Source of the DNA: CAYZJV01 sp049310885
GTDB taxonomy: Bacteria > Spirochaetota > Spirochaetia > Sphaerochaetales > Sphaerochaetaceae
Reading direction: 5' to 3'
Length of the DNA stretch: 64,000 bases
Assembly (NCBI RefSeq): GCF_049310885.1
Contig: NZ_JBMDYO010000001.1
Coordinates: 744,001 to 808,000 of the forward strand
Below, in pieces: positions 52,195 through 61,196 of this stretch. How positions within the stretch are numbered: the first letter of the stretch is position 1; the number at the start of each line of letters is the position of its first letter. The notes beneath the pieces are model-generated. The model searched no databases. It had not been told where the DNA came from and saw only the letters and a list, made by a program, of their open reading frames with translations. The position numbers and the translations under genes are program-made.

Positions 52195-52212
52195 AGGGGG
52201 AAGTCTCCCCCT
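52195..52212 (+). terminator. Hairpin just after era
   Basis: 7-bp stem AGGGGGA / TCCCCCT, 4-base loop, 10 bases after the era stop. No T run follows, so it may mainly protect the 3' end; the stronger terminator is at 52316. Confidence 0.4.
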
Positions 52213-52315
52213 AGGCTCCTGTCGTCTTATCGTCGCCTCTGTTCTTGTTCCCATTCTGTCCACAAGTCGGCGTCGGACGATGCGTAGCCACCCCCTCGCT
52301 ATCAGGGTAAGCGAA

Positions 52316-52341
52316 AGCCCTCCTTACACCGGAGGGCTCTT
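52316..52341. terminator. Bidirectional terminator between era and lysS
   Basis: 8-bp perfect stem AGCCCTCC / GGAGGGCT with a 7-base loop and short T runs on both strands. It lies between the converging ends of era and lysS. Confidence 0.7.
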
Positions 52342-52374
52342 TGCATGAGAGTATGAATCCCACAATCAATTCAT

Positions 52375-53952
52375 CTACAGATAGCGCTCCAATATGGGAA
52401 GGACCTTCTCCTTGCCGCAGGTTTTTATGAAACCCGCAAGTTTGGGTCCGCGTTCCTTGCCGATCAGAACTCCATAGGAGGTCTTAAATAGTTCGGGAGC
52501 TGCGATATCGCATCTCTTGGCAATTGCGTAGATCTCTTCGCTAAGTTGCTTCTCATCGAAATCGTTCAAATGCTGGACTGCACCATGGAGTTCACCAATC
52601 GCCTTCGCCTGGTTTTCATCGAGATCCATCAGCGGATCGTCTTTTCCACGCAAGACCCAGCGGAACTCCTCAGGGCTGAATTCACTGATCCAATTCCAAG
52701 CACAAACACAACGCTGTCGCAAGCGTTCCACCTGTCCTGGGGTGACATCGGGAAGACTCGCAATCACAGCATCCGCATCACCGCTATTAATCTGCAGAAG
52801 GTTACAAAGGTGTCTGAATGGTATTTGGTAGGAGACCTCACTGGGAATCTCCTTCACTTGCGAAAGTTCGTAGATCCTCTTCTCTTTCGCCTTTCGTTTC
52901 TCGTTCACCTCTTGTAATCCGAAATAGATACGCTCGCAAGTATCGTAGTCCTCATAAATCTTGAGTACGTCAAGATCGAAGGAGATGGCAAACTCGGTAT
53001 TTGGACGGGTTCCGACAAAGAGATAGCGGGTCACTTCAGGTGTATAGACCTCTAGCACATCGGGAAGGCTCACAACCTCACCGGATGACGAGGAGATCTT
53101 TCCCCCACGACCTTTAATGCTGATAAAGTCATACTGAAATGAGACTGGAGGAGTACTTCCGAATACTTGGACCACATGTTTGGAGGTATCGAAAGAACCT
53201 CCCTCACTATGGTGGTCCTTACCTGCGGGCTCGAAATCGACATCTTCATATGCCCAACGCATAGGCCAGTCGATACGCCACGGAAGTTTGGCGGCACTGG
53301 TAGTGCGGAGATCGATGGTTTCACTCTCACCGGTCTCATCATCACGGTAGGTGACTCCCCACTGGCCATCCCATCCTGTGATGGTGGTGGTATCCTTGCC
53401 GGTGAAGTTGCTGAAAACCGAGATAGGATACCAATCGTCGGGAAGAGGTGTGGTCCGATATTGGTCCAGGATAGCCTTTATCTGATCCCGTTTCTCCATT
53501 GCTGTACGCATACCCTCGGCATAGAGGGAACTGCGATACCGCTTAGCCTGGTAGAGGTACTCCGGCTCTATCCCGACAACGGGAAGCAGCTTCTCGACTG
53601 CCTTCTCATTCGCTTCTGCGTAGTTGTCGTACTGTCCAGTGGTATCGGGTACCAAGGTGATAGGTTTCCTGAGGAATGTCTTTAACAAATCCGGATCAGG
53701 CATATTCTTGGGAACTTTTCTAAATACATCGTAATCATCCCAGGAATAGATGAACCGTACGTTGTGGCCTTTGTCCCGTAGTGCACGGACAATGAGTTCC
53801 ACGGAGATGATCTCGCGGAAGTTTCCGATATGGACTGTACCGCTGGGAGTTATTCCCGATGCACAGGTATAGTGGTCCTTGGGACCCTTCTCTCGAACTA
53901 TTTTGTCGGCGTATATATCCGCCCAATGTAAAGATACTGGTTGCTTGCTCAT
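52375..53952 (-). CDS. lysS: Lysyl-tRNA synthetase, class I
   Basis: 525 residues, archaeal-type class I LysRS. HIGH variant in TPSGTVHIGNFREIISVE near 33-50 and KMSKS variant KISSSSGEVVS near 285-295; the helical C-terminal anticodon-binding domain follows. Class I LysRS is shared by most archaea and spirochaetes, hence a useful taxonomic marker. The ATG has no Shine-Dalgarno but a -10 seven bases upstream, so it looks leaderless. Confidence 0.95.
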   Translation of the reverse strand: MSKQPVSLHWADIYADKIVREKGPKDHYTCASGITPSGTVHIGNFREIISVELIVRALRDKGHNVRFIYSWDDYDVFRKVPKNMPDPDLLKTFLRKPITLVPDTTGQYDNYAEANEKAVEKLLPVVGIEPEYLYQAKRYRSSLYAEGMRTAMEKRDQIKAILDQYRTTPLPDDWYPISVFSNFTGKDTTTITGWDGQWGVTYRDDETGESETIDLRTTSAAKLPWRIDWPMRWAYEDVDFEPAGKDHHSEGGSFDTSKHVVQVFGSTPPVSFQYDFISIKGRGGKISSSSGEVVSLPDVLEVYTPEVTRYLFVGTRPNTEFAISFDLDVLKIYEDYDTCERIYFGLQEVNEKRKAKEKRIYELSQVKEIPSEVSYQIPFRHLCNLLQINSGDADAVIASLPDVTPGQVERLRQRCVCAWNWISEFSPEEFRWVLRGKDDPLMDLDENQAKAIGELHGAVQHLNDFDEKQLSEEIYAIAKRCDIAAPELFKTSYGVLIGKERGPKLAGFIKTCGKEKVLPILERYL

Positions 53953-53989
53953 GGAGCCGATTATAGCGGGGACGCTATGAAGGTATCAA
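53953..53989 (-). promoter_or_regulatory. Leaderless-type promoter of lysS
   Basis: Minus strand TTGATA (53984-53989), 18-base spacer, perfect TATAAT (53960-53965), then seven bases to the lysS ATG at 53952. Confidence 0.72.
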
Positions 53990-54028
53990 GACTGACAGCC
54001 GATTTTTCCCTATTACTCCATCGAATCT

Positions 54029-54063
54029 TTGCTATTTTGTCTATCCGTGATTATAATCATCAT
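54029..54063 (+). promoter_or_regulatory. Leaderless-type promoter of rlpA
   Basis: TTGCTA (54029-54034), 17-base spacer, perfect TATAAT (54052-54057), six bases to the ATG at 54064. Same -35 hexamer and same spacings as era. Confidence 0.75.
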
Positions 54064-54717
54064 ATGAAAACCTTTCGATTGGTTGTACTTGTGCTTATAT
54101 ATGGTCTTTGTACGCTGGCACTACTTCCGTCTGCTGAATCGGGAGTTTCTCCATGGTATGAGGAGGGCATTGCATCCTGGTATACAAGCGATCCCGATGG
54201 CCCGCTCACAGCAAACGGGGAACGTTTTGATCCTAATGCACTCAGTGCCGCCCATAAGAGTCTCCCTTTCGGAACAGTAGTACGGGTACATGATAAGAGT
54301 ACTGGACTCCAAGTCGATGTCCGCATCAACGACCGCGGTCCCTATGTGGATGGGAGGATCATCGATCTTACTCCGGCCGCAGCTCGCGTGATACAGATGT
54401 ATGAGCGGGGTATTTCTCCGGTAACCTTGGAGATTGTCTACGAGCCGAAGGTTCCTGAATCGCAATACAATCGACCTGGAGATACCGGTTGGTACAAAAT
54501 CCAACTCGGTGCTTTTTCCAATACCCGGCGGGTATACGAATTGTACTCCAAGTTGCACGATCTTGGATTCAAACCGGCAGTGGAAATCATTGATGAACGC
54601 TTGTTACGTCTCTCGATCCGCTGGATACCGGAAGATGAAAAGGATGCAAGCCTTAAGATTCTCAGCAGCCTTGGGTTCCCTGATGTCCTTCTCAGAGGTG
54701 AAGAATTCCCCTATTGA
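54064..54717 (+). CDS. rlpA: RlpA-type septal ring lytic transglycosylase with SPOR domain
   Basis: 217 residues. Signal peptide about 1-25; double-psi beta-barrel about 33-120 (EGIASWYTSDPDGPLTANGE, HKSLPFGTVVRV, RINDRGPYVDGRIIDL with the catalytic Asp); SPOR domain about 140-212 (WYKIQLGAFSNTRRVYEL). RlpA cleaves naked glycan strands; SPOR directs it to denuded septal peptidoglycan. A longer frame from 53941 overlaps lysS and its promoter and is rejected. Confidence 0.92.
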   Translation: MKTFRLVVLVLIYGLCTLALLPSAESGVSPWYEEGIASWYTSDPDGPLTANGERFDPNALSAAHKSLPFGTVVRVHDKSTGLQVDVRINDRGPYVDGRIIDLTPAAARVIQMYERGISPVTLEIVYEPKVPESQYNRPGDTGWYKIQLGAFSNTRRVYELYSKLHDLGFKPAVEIIDERLLRLSIRWIPEDEKDASLKILSSLGFPDVLLRGEEFPY

Positions 54718-54748
54718 AAATTCTCTGGTTCTTGATAGCCGTGGAATG

Positions 54749-54777
54749 TTGACAGTCTTCGGGATTCTCCTTATTAT
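54749..54777 (+). promoter_or_regulatory. Promoter of the CAU tRNA
   Basis: TTGACA (54749-54754), 17-base spacer, TATTAT (54772-54777), 10 bases before the mature tRNA 5' end. Confidence 0.8.
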
Positions 54778-54787
54778 CACCAAAGTC

Positions 54788-54862
<75 letters not shown>

Positions 54863-54868
54863 TACAAG

Positions 54869-54901
54869 AACTCCTTGCGCTGCAGGGAGTTTTGTTGTTT
54901 T
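54869..54901 (+). terminator. Terminator of the CAU tRNA
   Basis: Stem AACTCC / GGAGTT with inner pairing and T-rich tail TTGTTGTTTT, starting seven bases after the tRNA. Confidence 0.7.
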
Positions 54902-55085
54902 CAGTGACATATCCCAAGTCGCACGTCTAAGCTCATGAACAGGAAAATACCAAAAACTGTACCAAAAACGGATACCGATGCATTCAGTAATGGCAATCTG
55001 ATGTGATGGAATGTATTACTCCACCTCTCATCTACTAAATTTCGGCTTGTTATCTCCAACTGTGTTAAAAACTCGTGAACTTATT

Positions 55086-55479
55086 ATGTATGAATTGCGT
55101 TCATATGCATCTCCAAAATGAATGGTATGCAAGAAAGGCCAGATCATTCCAATCTTTAGATGAGTATTAGCCACATCACCCGAGGATCCTCGACTACCCG
55201 CAGCTTCCCTGATTAATAATCCCAGTTATATTTCCTTCGAGACGGCTCTTGCCTATCATCACATGATTCCGGAACGAGTCCATGAAATTAGGAGTGCTGG
55301 ATTCCGATTGGCGACCAAGTAAAAAGCTTTACTTGATGCTCTAACAGAGATTCGCTGTTCTTGATTACGATAATGTAAAAAATGATGTAGTTTCGTTCAT
55401 TCCCAACCCAAGAGTACTGGATGTATGGAATAAGGAATTCTTTCAATCCATAATAAAAGAGATGCTTGCTGCCATATGA
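55086..55479 (+). pseudogene. Decayed AbiEi-type antitoxin / transcriptional regulator
   Basis: Conceptual translation in one frame gives MYELRSYASPK, then (after a TGA at 55119) KKGQIIPIFR, (after a TGA at 55161) VLATSPEDPRL and NPSYISFETALAYHHMIPER, then FRLATK, (TAA at 55320) KALLDAL; the frame then shifts by one at about 55360 to LDYDNVKNDVVSF and a TGA at 55477. This order matches AbiEi-family antitoxins, including their PSYISFE and ATPEKALLD landmarks. About 40 codons between the two landmarks are missing. At least three stops and one frameshift show it is dead. No toxin partner remains. 54902-55085 shows nothing further. Confidence 0.72.
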
Positions 55480-55711
55480 CTTCATAAAATGCTACTTGGA
55501 GTAAAAATGGGGGAACTCCCCTTTCCGTTTACTGGATTTTTTATTAGTTTTCAAAAACGCAGTCTTTTATCTCCAATATTAATCCATACATGATGAATTC
55601 TATAAAAGGTTGTTTATTTGGAATCAAACTATGATAGTGGTATCACTGTCTGCCCCGATTCCATGATTGGACTAATTGATTGTGATCTATTTTTTTGAGG
55701 TGGCTATTATT

Positions 55712-56176
55712 ATGCAGATTTCTGACAAACATGTGGTAAGTATGAACTACACACTGAAAGACGACCAGGGAACAGTTCTCGATACATCGGAAAATCGCGA
55801 CGTACTGAGATTCATTGTCGGTGCAGGAATGATTATTCCAGGACTGGAAAAAGAACTTCATGGCAAGGAGAAGGGAGACAAGTTATCGGTAACCGTAGAG
55901 CCTAAGGATGCTTACGGCGAATATGATGAAAGTCAGATGATCACAGTTTCCAAAAGCCAGTTTCAGGAAGGCCTTGATATTAAAACAGGCATGCAGGTCC
56001 AAGCCCAAAGTCAGGACGGCCAAGTCCAGATTTTGACTATCAAGGATGTTGATGATGACAATGTGACTCTTGATGCCAACCACCCGCTTGCCGGACAGAC
56101 ACTTCATTTCGATGTCCAGATCGAAGATGTCCGTAAGGCTACCGAAGAAGAGCTGAGCCACGGTCACGTACACTGA
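55712..56176 (+). CDS. FKBP-type peptidyl-prolyl isomerase, SlyD-like
   Basis: 154 residues. ATG at 55712 follows GAGGTGG. FKBP core in two parts (about 1-65 and 125-142) around an insert-in-flap chaperone domain (about 70-122), as in SlyD: VVSMNYTLKDDQGTVLDTS, FIVGAGMIIPGLEKELHG, EPKDAYGEYDESQ. Short His-bearing tail HGHVH recalls the metal-binding C-terminus of SlyD. Assists protein folding and perhaps nickel delivery for metalloenzymes, though the local hydrogenase is FeFe, not NiFe. Confidence 0.92.
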   Translation: MQISDKHVVSMNYTLKDDQGTVLDTSENRDVLRFIVGAGMIIPGLEKELHGKEKGDKLSVTVEPKDAYGEYDESQMITVSKSQFQEGLDIKTGMQVQAQSQDGQVQILTIKDVDDDNVTLDANHPLAGQTLHFDVQIEDVRKATEEELSHGHVH

Positions 56177-56494
56177 TTCGCAATTCAGTTAGCCAAGTTC
56201 GCTGCATCGCGAAAATGTTACAAGTATGAGACCGTCGGTAATCCAAATACAAGGATTTAACAGGCGGTCTCAGAATTTTATCTACTCGTATTTATAAAGA
56301 CGGGCATGAAAGAACGGTGGTTTTTGCACCTAAGGATAAGTTGATGTACGATCGAACATCATATTTTGGTGGCTAGAGTGTACAATTTTTATCAAAAACT
56401 GGTGATTGCACTGCACAAATTAACCAATCTGATTTTATAAACCAATATGGATTAACTATTTGAATATTATCAACGTCGTTTACATAACGTAGAT
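56177..56494. other. Intergenic region, no gene seen
   Basis: Short open frames only. In-frame with the following ATPase, codons 56456-56494 read LFEYYQRRLHNVD, which looks like the usual N-terminus of that family, but a TAA precedes it and there is no start codon. Confidence 0.5.
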
Positions 56495-57643
56495 ATGGCA
56501 TTCATAAGAAATTTGGAAACCACAATTTCTTGGGATACCCGGCTCATAGGAATCAAAGGTGCAAGAGGATGTGGCAAAACCACGCTACACTTACAGCATA
56601 TCAACAAGATGTTCAAGAAAGCTATATCCAAGGCTCTCTATGTAAGTTTGGGTAATATCTGGTTCAGTAATAATAGACTTATCGATCTTGTGGATCATTT
56701 TGCAAAGCAAGGGGGAACACATCTATTTTTGGATGAAGTACACAAGTACCCCGACTGGTCTATTGAGATAAAAAACATCTATGACGAGTATCCCTCAATC
56801 CATGTGGTCTTCACCGGATCGTCATTGTTGGAAATTATCAAAGCCCGCTCAGACCTCAGTCGACGTGCATTGATTTACGAGTTGCCAGGATTATCTTTCA
56901 GGGAATTCCTACAGTTTGAAACTGGCTTTGTGTCTCCGAGTTATTCATTGATGGATATATTTCAAGATCATATGAGAATCACCCAGACGATCGTATCTCA
57001 AATAAAACCATTTGTATATTTCAATAAATATCTGCAGTATGGCTACTACCCATACTATCGTGAAGGAGTGATAGATTACCCCCAACGACTTGGGGAAACG
57101 GTTCTCATGATAATGGAGCAGGAATTACCCATGTTACGTAATGTTGAACCTTCATATATTCCCAAGTTGAAGCAACTATTGGCCATCATAGCAGAATCGG
57201 CACCTTTTGTTCCGAACGTAACGAAACTTAGTGAACGTATTGGAATCAATCGACAAACATTCATCACCTATCTCGCGTATTTGGAGCAGGCAAACCTCAT
57301 TCATCTTCTCTACCGGGAAACTCGCGGAATCGGATTATTACAGAAACCAGATAAAATTTATCTGGATAACACAAACCTTATGCATGTATTGGGAACAACT
57401 AACCCACCTATCGAGTCCCAACGTGAAACCTTTATGATCAACCACCTTTCGAAAGTAGCTACCGTACGATACTCACAACAAAGTGACTTTTTCATCAACA
57501 ACACGTTTACAATTGAAGTAGGCGGCAAGAACAAAACACGGAAACAGCTTCATGGGCTCAATGATGCCTTTATCGCAGCTGACAACATCGAGCATGGACT
57601 TGGCAAAACCATTCCTCTTTGGTTGTTTGGATTCTTGTATTAA
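56495..57643 (+). CDS. AAA-family ATPase with DUF4143 domain
   Basis: 382 residues. Walker A IKGARGCGKTTLHLQHI near 22-38, Walker B HLFLDEVHKYPDW, sensor FTGSSLLEI, an AAA_14 ATPase; DUF4143 domain about 200-380 (ELPMLRNVEPSYIPKLKQLL, GINRQTFITYLAYLEQANLI), a PD-(D/E)xK-like fold. The family is common and of undefined function, often beside toxin or nuclease genes. No ribosome site, and family-like residues lie upstream without a start codon, so the N-terminus may be truncated. Confidence 0.85.
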   Translation: MAFIRNLETTISWDTRLIGIKGARGCGKTTLHLQHINKMFKKAISKALYVSLGNIWFSNNRLIDLVDHFAKQGGTHLFLDEVHKYPDWSIEIKNIYDEYPSIHVVFTGSSLLEIIKARSDLSRRALIYELPGLSFREFLQFETGFVSPSYSLMDIFQDHMRITQTIVSQIKPFVYFNKYLQYGYYPYYREGVIDYPQRLGETVLMIMEQELPMLRNVEPSYIPKLKQLLAIIAESAPFVPNVTKLSERIGINRQTFITYLAYLEQANLIHLLYRETRGIGLLQKPDKIYLDNTNLMHVLGTTNPPIESQRETFMINHLSKVATVRYSQQSDFFINNTFTIEVGGKNKTRKQLHGLNDAFIAADNIEHGLGKTIPLWLFGFLY

Positions 57644-57799
57644 AATTCAAGCACTATAGTTCATTTTTCCATTGTTCGAGGCTTTTCTTAGCTCCCGTGT
57701 AGTATCGGATGCTGAGAGATATATATTCATAATCGATAACTTGTCCTGGACCGGTTCCATCCAAGCTGTTACGATATGAACCCAAGAGGCCTTTACAAC

Positions 57800-58192
57800 A
57801 TGAAACATATCCACGTTGCCGCAGCAATCTTCATTGAAAATGAAAAAGTCTTCGCAGCACAACGTAAAGATTCGGGTGAGCTTGCGCTTAAATGGGAATT
57901 CCCTGGAGGCAAACTCGAATCTGGAGAAACCGGGGAAGAAGCTATTGTCCGGGAAATCATGGAAGAACTTTCAGCAACCATTGAAGTAGAAAAACACCTG
58001 ATGACCGTGGAGCACCAATATGATTCATTCAGTCTCACTATGGACGCATACCTGTGCACTGTAATCGATGGAGACCTAAAAATCGGGGAACATATCGATT
58101 GTAGATGGCTAACTTCGCAGGACCTCTATTCTGTCGACTGGGCTGCAGCAGATATTCCTATTGTGGATACATTGGCAACATATCTAGCGTAG
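57800..58192 (+). CDS. mutT: NUDIX hydrolase, 8-oxo-dGTP diphosphatase (MutT) type
   Basis: 130 residues. Nudix box GKLESGETGEEAIVREIMEEL with the closing Gly replaced by Ser (EELSA). The N-terminal AAAIFIENEKVFAAQRKDSGELALKWEFPGG is MutT-like. ATG at 57800 follows AGAGG; an ATG at 57776 has no site. Sanitises oxidised nucleotides. Could equally belong to the defence-like gene group that follows. Confidence 0.88.
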   Translation: MKHIHVAAAIFIENEKVFAAQRKDSGELALKWEFPGGKLESGETGEEAIVREIMEELSATIEVEKHLMTVEHQYDSFSLTMDAYLCTVIDGDLKIGEHIDCRWLTSQDLYSVDWAAADIPIVDTLATYLA

Positions 58193-58218
58193 ACAGCTTA
58201 TGGTAAAAGATAATTCTC

Positions 58219-59115
58219 TCAGCCCATGAATTGCTGGTACTTTCGTTCCAAGAAATTACGATCAGGCCAATCGGCCCTTCGTCTCGGGAGAATGATTTTT
58301 TTGCTATCCAACGCCTTAAGCCCATATTGTAGCATCGGACCGTCACTTTCAGACAAGATATCCTCTCGTACATGAACTGTATAGTCAGGATCTATTCCAA
58401 GAATGTTATGATCAAAGGCAGCATGATGTATCTTACAAAGTGAAAGTCCATTTGTAATCTCAGGTACACCGTCTTCATCCGAGTCGGGAATAATATGTGC
58501 AGCATCGAGTAGGTTTGGATGGTGGAGGTTACACATGGTGCAACGTTCGCTATAGGCATGAAGTACTAATTCACGAAATGCACTTTGATGAAGACGATGA
58601 CGAGTCTCCACCATTGCATATCGTCTTACATCTGCTGATGAGACTTGAAAATCTTCCCATGAGGTATCTGGTTGGAGATTATTATAAGCAGGTTCTATTA
58701 CGGCTTTAACAAAAAGTTTATCCGGATAATCTTCAATAATGAGCACCGGCCATATTGCTTGATAGTGATGATTGAGAACTTCTTTAAAAAATATAAGGGG
58801 AGTTCTTGTTTCGAGTGCCCGCCTCATATTCCGATTATCTCGCTGATTAGGATCGGTACCCCTGTATGCATACGTAATGGTACCATCTTTGCCGATACCA
58901 TCAAGATTATATGGCCCATTGGTTCTAGATGTAATAGAAATCGGACACTCAAAACCCTTGGGAGTCCAGATTCCTGTCTGGCCTTTAAGTGTTATCCGTC
59001 TTCCATGCCACTCGAAACCTTCAGCAAGAAACTTACCAGAAAAAACCGAATTGTACATCGCAAGATCAGAGAGATATCTGAAAGCTGCAAAACGAGCTTC
59101 TTTTTCCCAATTCAT
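58219..59115 (-). CDS. HNH restriction-endonuclease-like protein (COG3440 type)
   Basis: 298 residues from ATG at 59113-59115; a longer frame to 59163 is possible. HNH domain about 215-260: CTMCNLHHPNLLDAAHI, then TNGLSLCKIHHAAFDH, with the zinc/metal Cys and His pattern. The N-terminal half (GPYNLDGIGKDGTITYAYRG, RTPLIFFKEV) matches the PUA-like region of predicted restriction endonucleases that read modified DNA. Candidate type IV-like restriction enzyme. Neighbours: NUDIX and the nuclease-helicase. Confidence 0.82.
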   Translation of the reverse strand: MNWEKEARFAAFRYLSDLAMYNSVFSGKFLAEGFEWHGRRITLKGQTGIWTPKGFECPISITSRTNGPYNLDGIGKDGTITYAYRGTDPNQRDNRNMRRALETRTPLIFFKEVLNHHYQAIWPVLIIEDYPDKLFVKAVIEPAYNNLQPDTSWEDFQVSSADVRRYAMVETRHRLHQSAFRELVLHAYSERCTMCNLHHPNLLDAAHIIPDSDEDGVPEITNGLSLCKIHHAAFDHNILGIDPDYTVHVREDILSESDGPMLQYGLKALDSKKIILPRRRADWPDRNFLERKYQQFMG

Positions 59116-59255
59116 GTACACAAGCATACAGCAGGCCAAATCATGCGTAAAGAATATTCTCATAGCAGGTATGGTTTAATTAATCATGTATGGTAATTTG
59201 ACCTGGGAACATACAGTAAAGCACTCCCCAATTTCAGCAGATTTGTACGACTACA

Positions 59256-61163
59256 TCACCGGCTGATAGCAGATTTCAGATATCCTGCCAATGCAGGGTC
59301 GACACAGTACACATAGCAGCCTTTCATGCCTCTAGTCATGAGAGTACGGTAGGTATTACGTATGATTGTATCAATCTCTGAGAGAGCTTCACTATCGCCT
59401 TTTCTTGCCGGACCGATGAGCCCGGTAAGCGACTTATCCGACTTAGCTCGTTTGGTGAAATCGGTAATCACGGTACCCTCTTGGTACCGAAGATCTGCAC
59501 CTATAATCACCCCTACATAACTGAATTCCAATCCTTGGGTAGTATGGATACATCCGACCTGATCGATGGATCCAGTGGAAATTGCATAGGTACGGTCACC
59601 ACTAAGATTCCATGGCATGGCAAAACCATCGATTTCTATATCAGTGCCCTTGTCGGGATTCTTTTTGGTTACCCATTCCCAACAATAGCCAGCTACCAAG
59701 CGGGCTTTACCATCAATATTATTCTTTTCACGAATGAGTAGTTCCAATTCATGGGGACTGTCCAACACACGGAAGTCGTAATCGATCCCTTGCAACGTAG
59801 TATTGGCTGTATCGCGAATTTGCAAGGTATTATCGAGCCATGCGAGATACCCATTAGAACCATTGCAGCGGAATTGGCTCACCAACTCATCTTCAATAAC
59901 CTCGGCTCCAAGAACTTTTGCCCACTTTCGGATAGTTTCTCTGCTACCATAGTCGAATGAGGTGACCTTCTGATCTTCATCGATGAAAAATACCGAGAGA
60001 CGGGCAGCTTGAATTATCTCCATGACTTGATCTTCTCCCCGAACTACCGGACCTTGGCGACCTTGTTTGTTCAAACGATGAGCTTCATCGACAAGTAAAG
60101 CACCAAATACATTCTCTTGGGCACCAATGAAGGCTCCGGAGCCCTTGAACAGGTTGCCGATATACCGTTTTTTCATCGCTCCTTCAGAAAGCTTTGCTTC
60201 GAAAACATTACGAGGAGCGCTATTTTTGGTAACATAGGCACAGTATTGTTTTTCTTGGAGCAACCTGACTAGCAAATTGATAGCGACTACAGTCTTACCG
60301 GTTCCTGGACCACCTGAGATTATAGCTACCCGCTTCCTAAAATCTTTTGTGCACAGCTTGGCGAGGGAAATGATTCTTTGGAATACCACCTCTTGTTCAT
60401 CTATGAGCAGGAATTCTCGTTTCCCTTGTATCATAGAAAGCAATGCATCCTGTAGACTTTTCGATGGACGGATATCGCCATTCTCTATATAGACAAGGGT
60501 CTGTTTACGATCACCCTTGCGGATAAATTGTTTTATGAACTGCTGAAGCTTCCGGGCATCTCCCCGGCAGAAGACGGGAGCCTGGTCAATAAATTCCTTG
60601 AAATGGGGCAAGAATAGGGGATCTTGTTCATCAGAGTTTTCATAATTATGTAAGTAGGCGCATGGAGAGAGGTGTATAGGAATATCCTGGACATTCGCGT
60701 TGAAATCACTAATGAGTGTCTTATAGCTATAGGCTTGGTAGGATGGATGCACCGTGGTATGTGGACGGCCTTGGAATTTGGTTATGACTTCATGGGATAA
60801 ATCGGGAGAACTTACTGCGAGAAGTTGATCAATGTTTTCTATCGGAAAGACCTCGCTCCATTGCTTCAGCTCCACGATAACCGCATGATGTCTTTGCTCA
60901 TCATCCAATCCAGAGATGATGAAATCGACTCTCTTGGAACTCTGGGGAATGGTGAACTCGATTGCGACTCCCGCATCTTGGGGAATCCCGTCATCGTGCA
61001 AAACCTGGGACATGTACATCATGGAGTGCTGCCATGAACGCTTCTCACTGGCACCCACAGAACGATGTAACATGGTACGCATTTGTTGCTCAATCTTATC
61101 ATCGATAAAACCATTGAGGACATCGTCGAGAAATTGACTTTTTTCGCCCTGGTATACCAACAA
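59256..61163 (-). CDS. PD-(D/E)xK nuclease fused to DUF2075 superfamily helicase
   Basis: 635 residues from TTG at 61161-61163, six bases after AGGAG; other TTG codons adjoin. N-terminal part about 40-110 has a nuclease motif (KRVDFIISGLD, VIVELKQW, i.e. Asp, Glu, Lys). Middle to end: ATPase with SGGPGTGKTVVAINLL (Walker A), LLVDEAHRL (Walker B), SVFFIDEDQKVT, LVSQFRCNGSNGYLAW, VGCIHTTQGLEFSYVGV (motif V/VI), as in DUF2075. Such nuclease-helicases occur in defence islands. DNA or RNA as substrate is not settled. Confidence 0.88.
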   Translation of the reverse strand: MLVYQGEKSQFLDDVLNGFIDDKIEQQMRTMLHRSVGASEKRSWQHSMMYMSQVLHDDGIPQDAGVAIEFTIPQSSKRVDFIISGLDDEQRHHAVIVELKQWSEVFPIENIDQLLAVSSPDLSHEVITKFQGRPHTTVHPSYQAYSYKTLISDFNANVQDIPIHLSPCAYLHNYENSDEQDPLFLPHFKEFIDQAPVFCRGDARKLQQFIKQFIRKGDRKQTLVYIENGDIRPSKSLQDALLSMIQGKREFLLIDEQEVVFQRIISLAKLCTKDFRKRVAIISGGPGTGKTVVAINLLVRLLQEKQYCAYVTKNSAPRNVFEAKLSEGAMKKRYIGNLFKGSGAFIGAQENVFGALLVDEAHRLNKQGRQGPVVRGEDQVMEIIQAARLSVFFIDEDQKVTSFDYGSRETIRKWAKVLGAEVIEDELVSQFRCNGSNGYLAWLDNTLQIRDTANTTLQGIDYDFRVLDSPHELELLIREKNNIDGKARLVAGYCWEWVTKKNPDKGTDIEIDGFAMPWNLSGDRTYAISTGSIDQVGCIHTTQGLEFSYVGVIIGADLRYQEGTVITDFTKRAKSDKSLTGLIGPARKGDSEALSEIDTIIRNTYRTLMTRGMKGCYVYCVDPALAGYLKSAISR

Positions 61164-61196
61164 GGACAACTCCTATTCACTATCCAAAACTATTTT

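Noticed and set aside
53941..54063. N-terminal extension of the RlpA frame
   Set aside because: Overlaps lysS start and both promoters; signal peptide begins at 54064.
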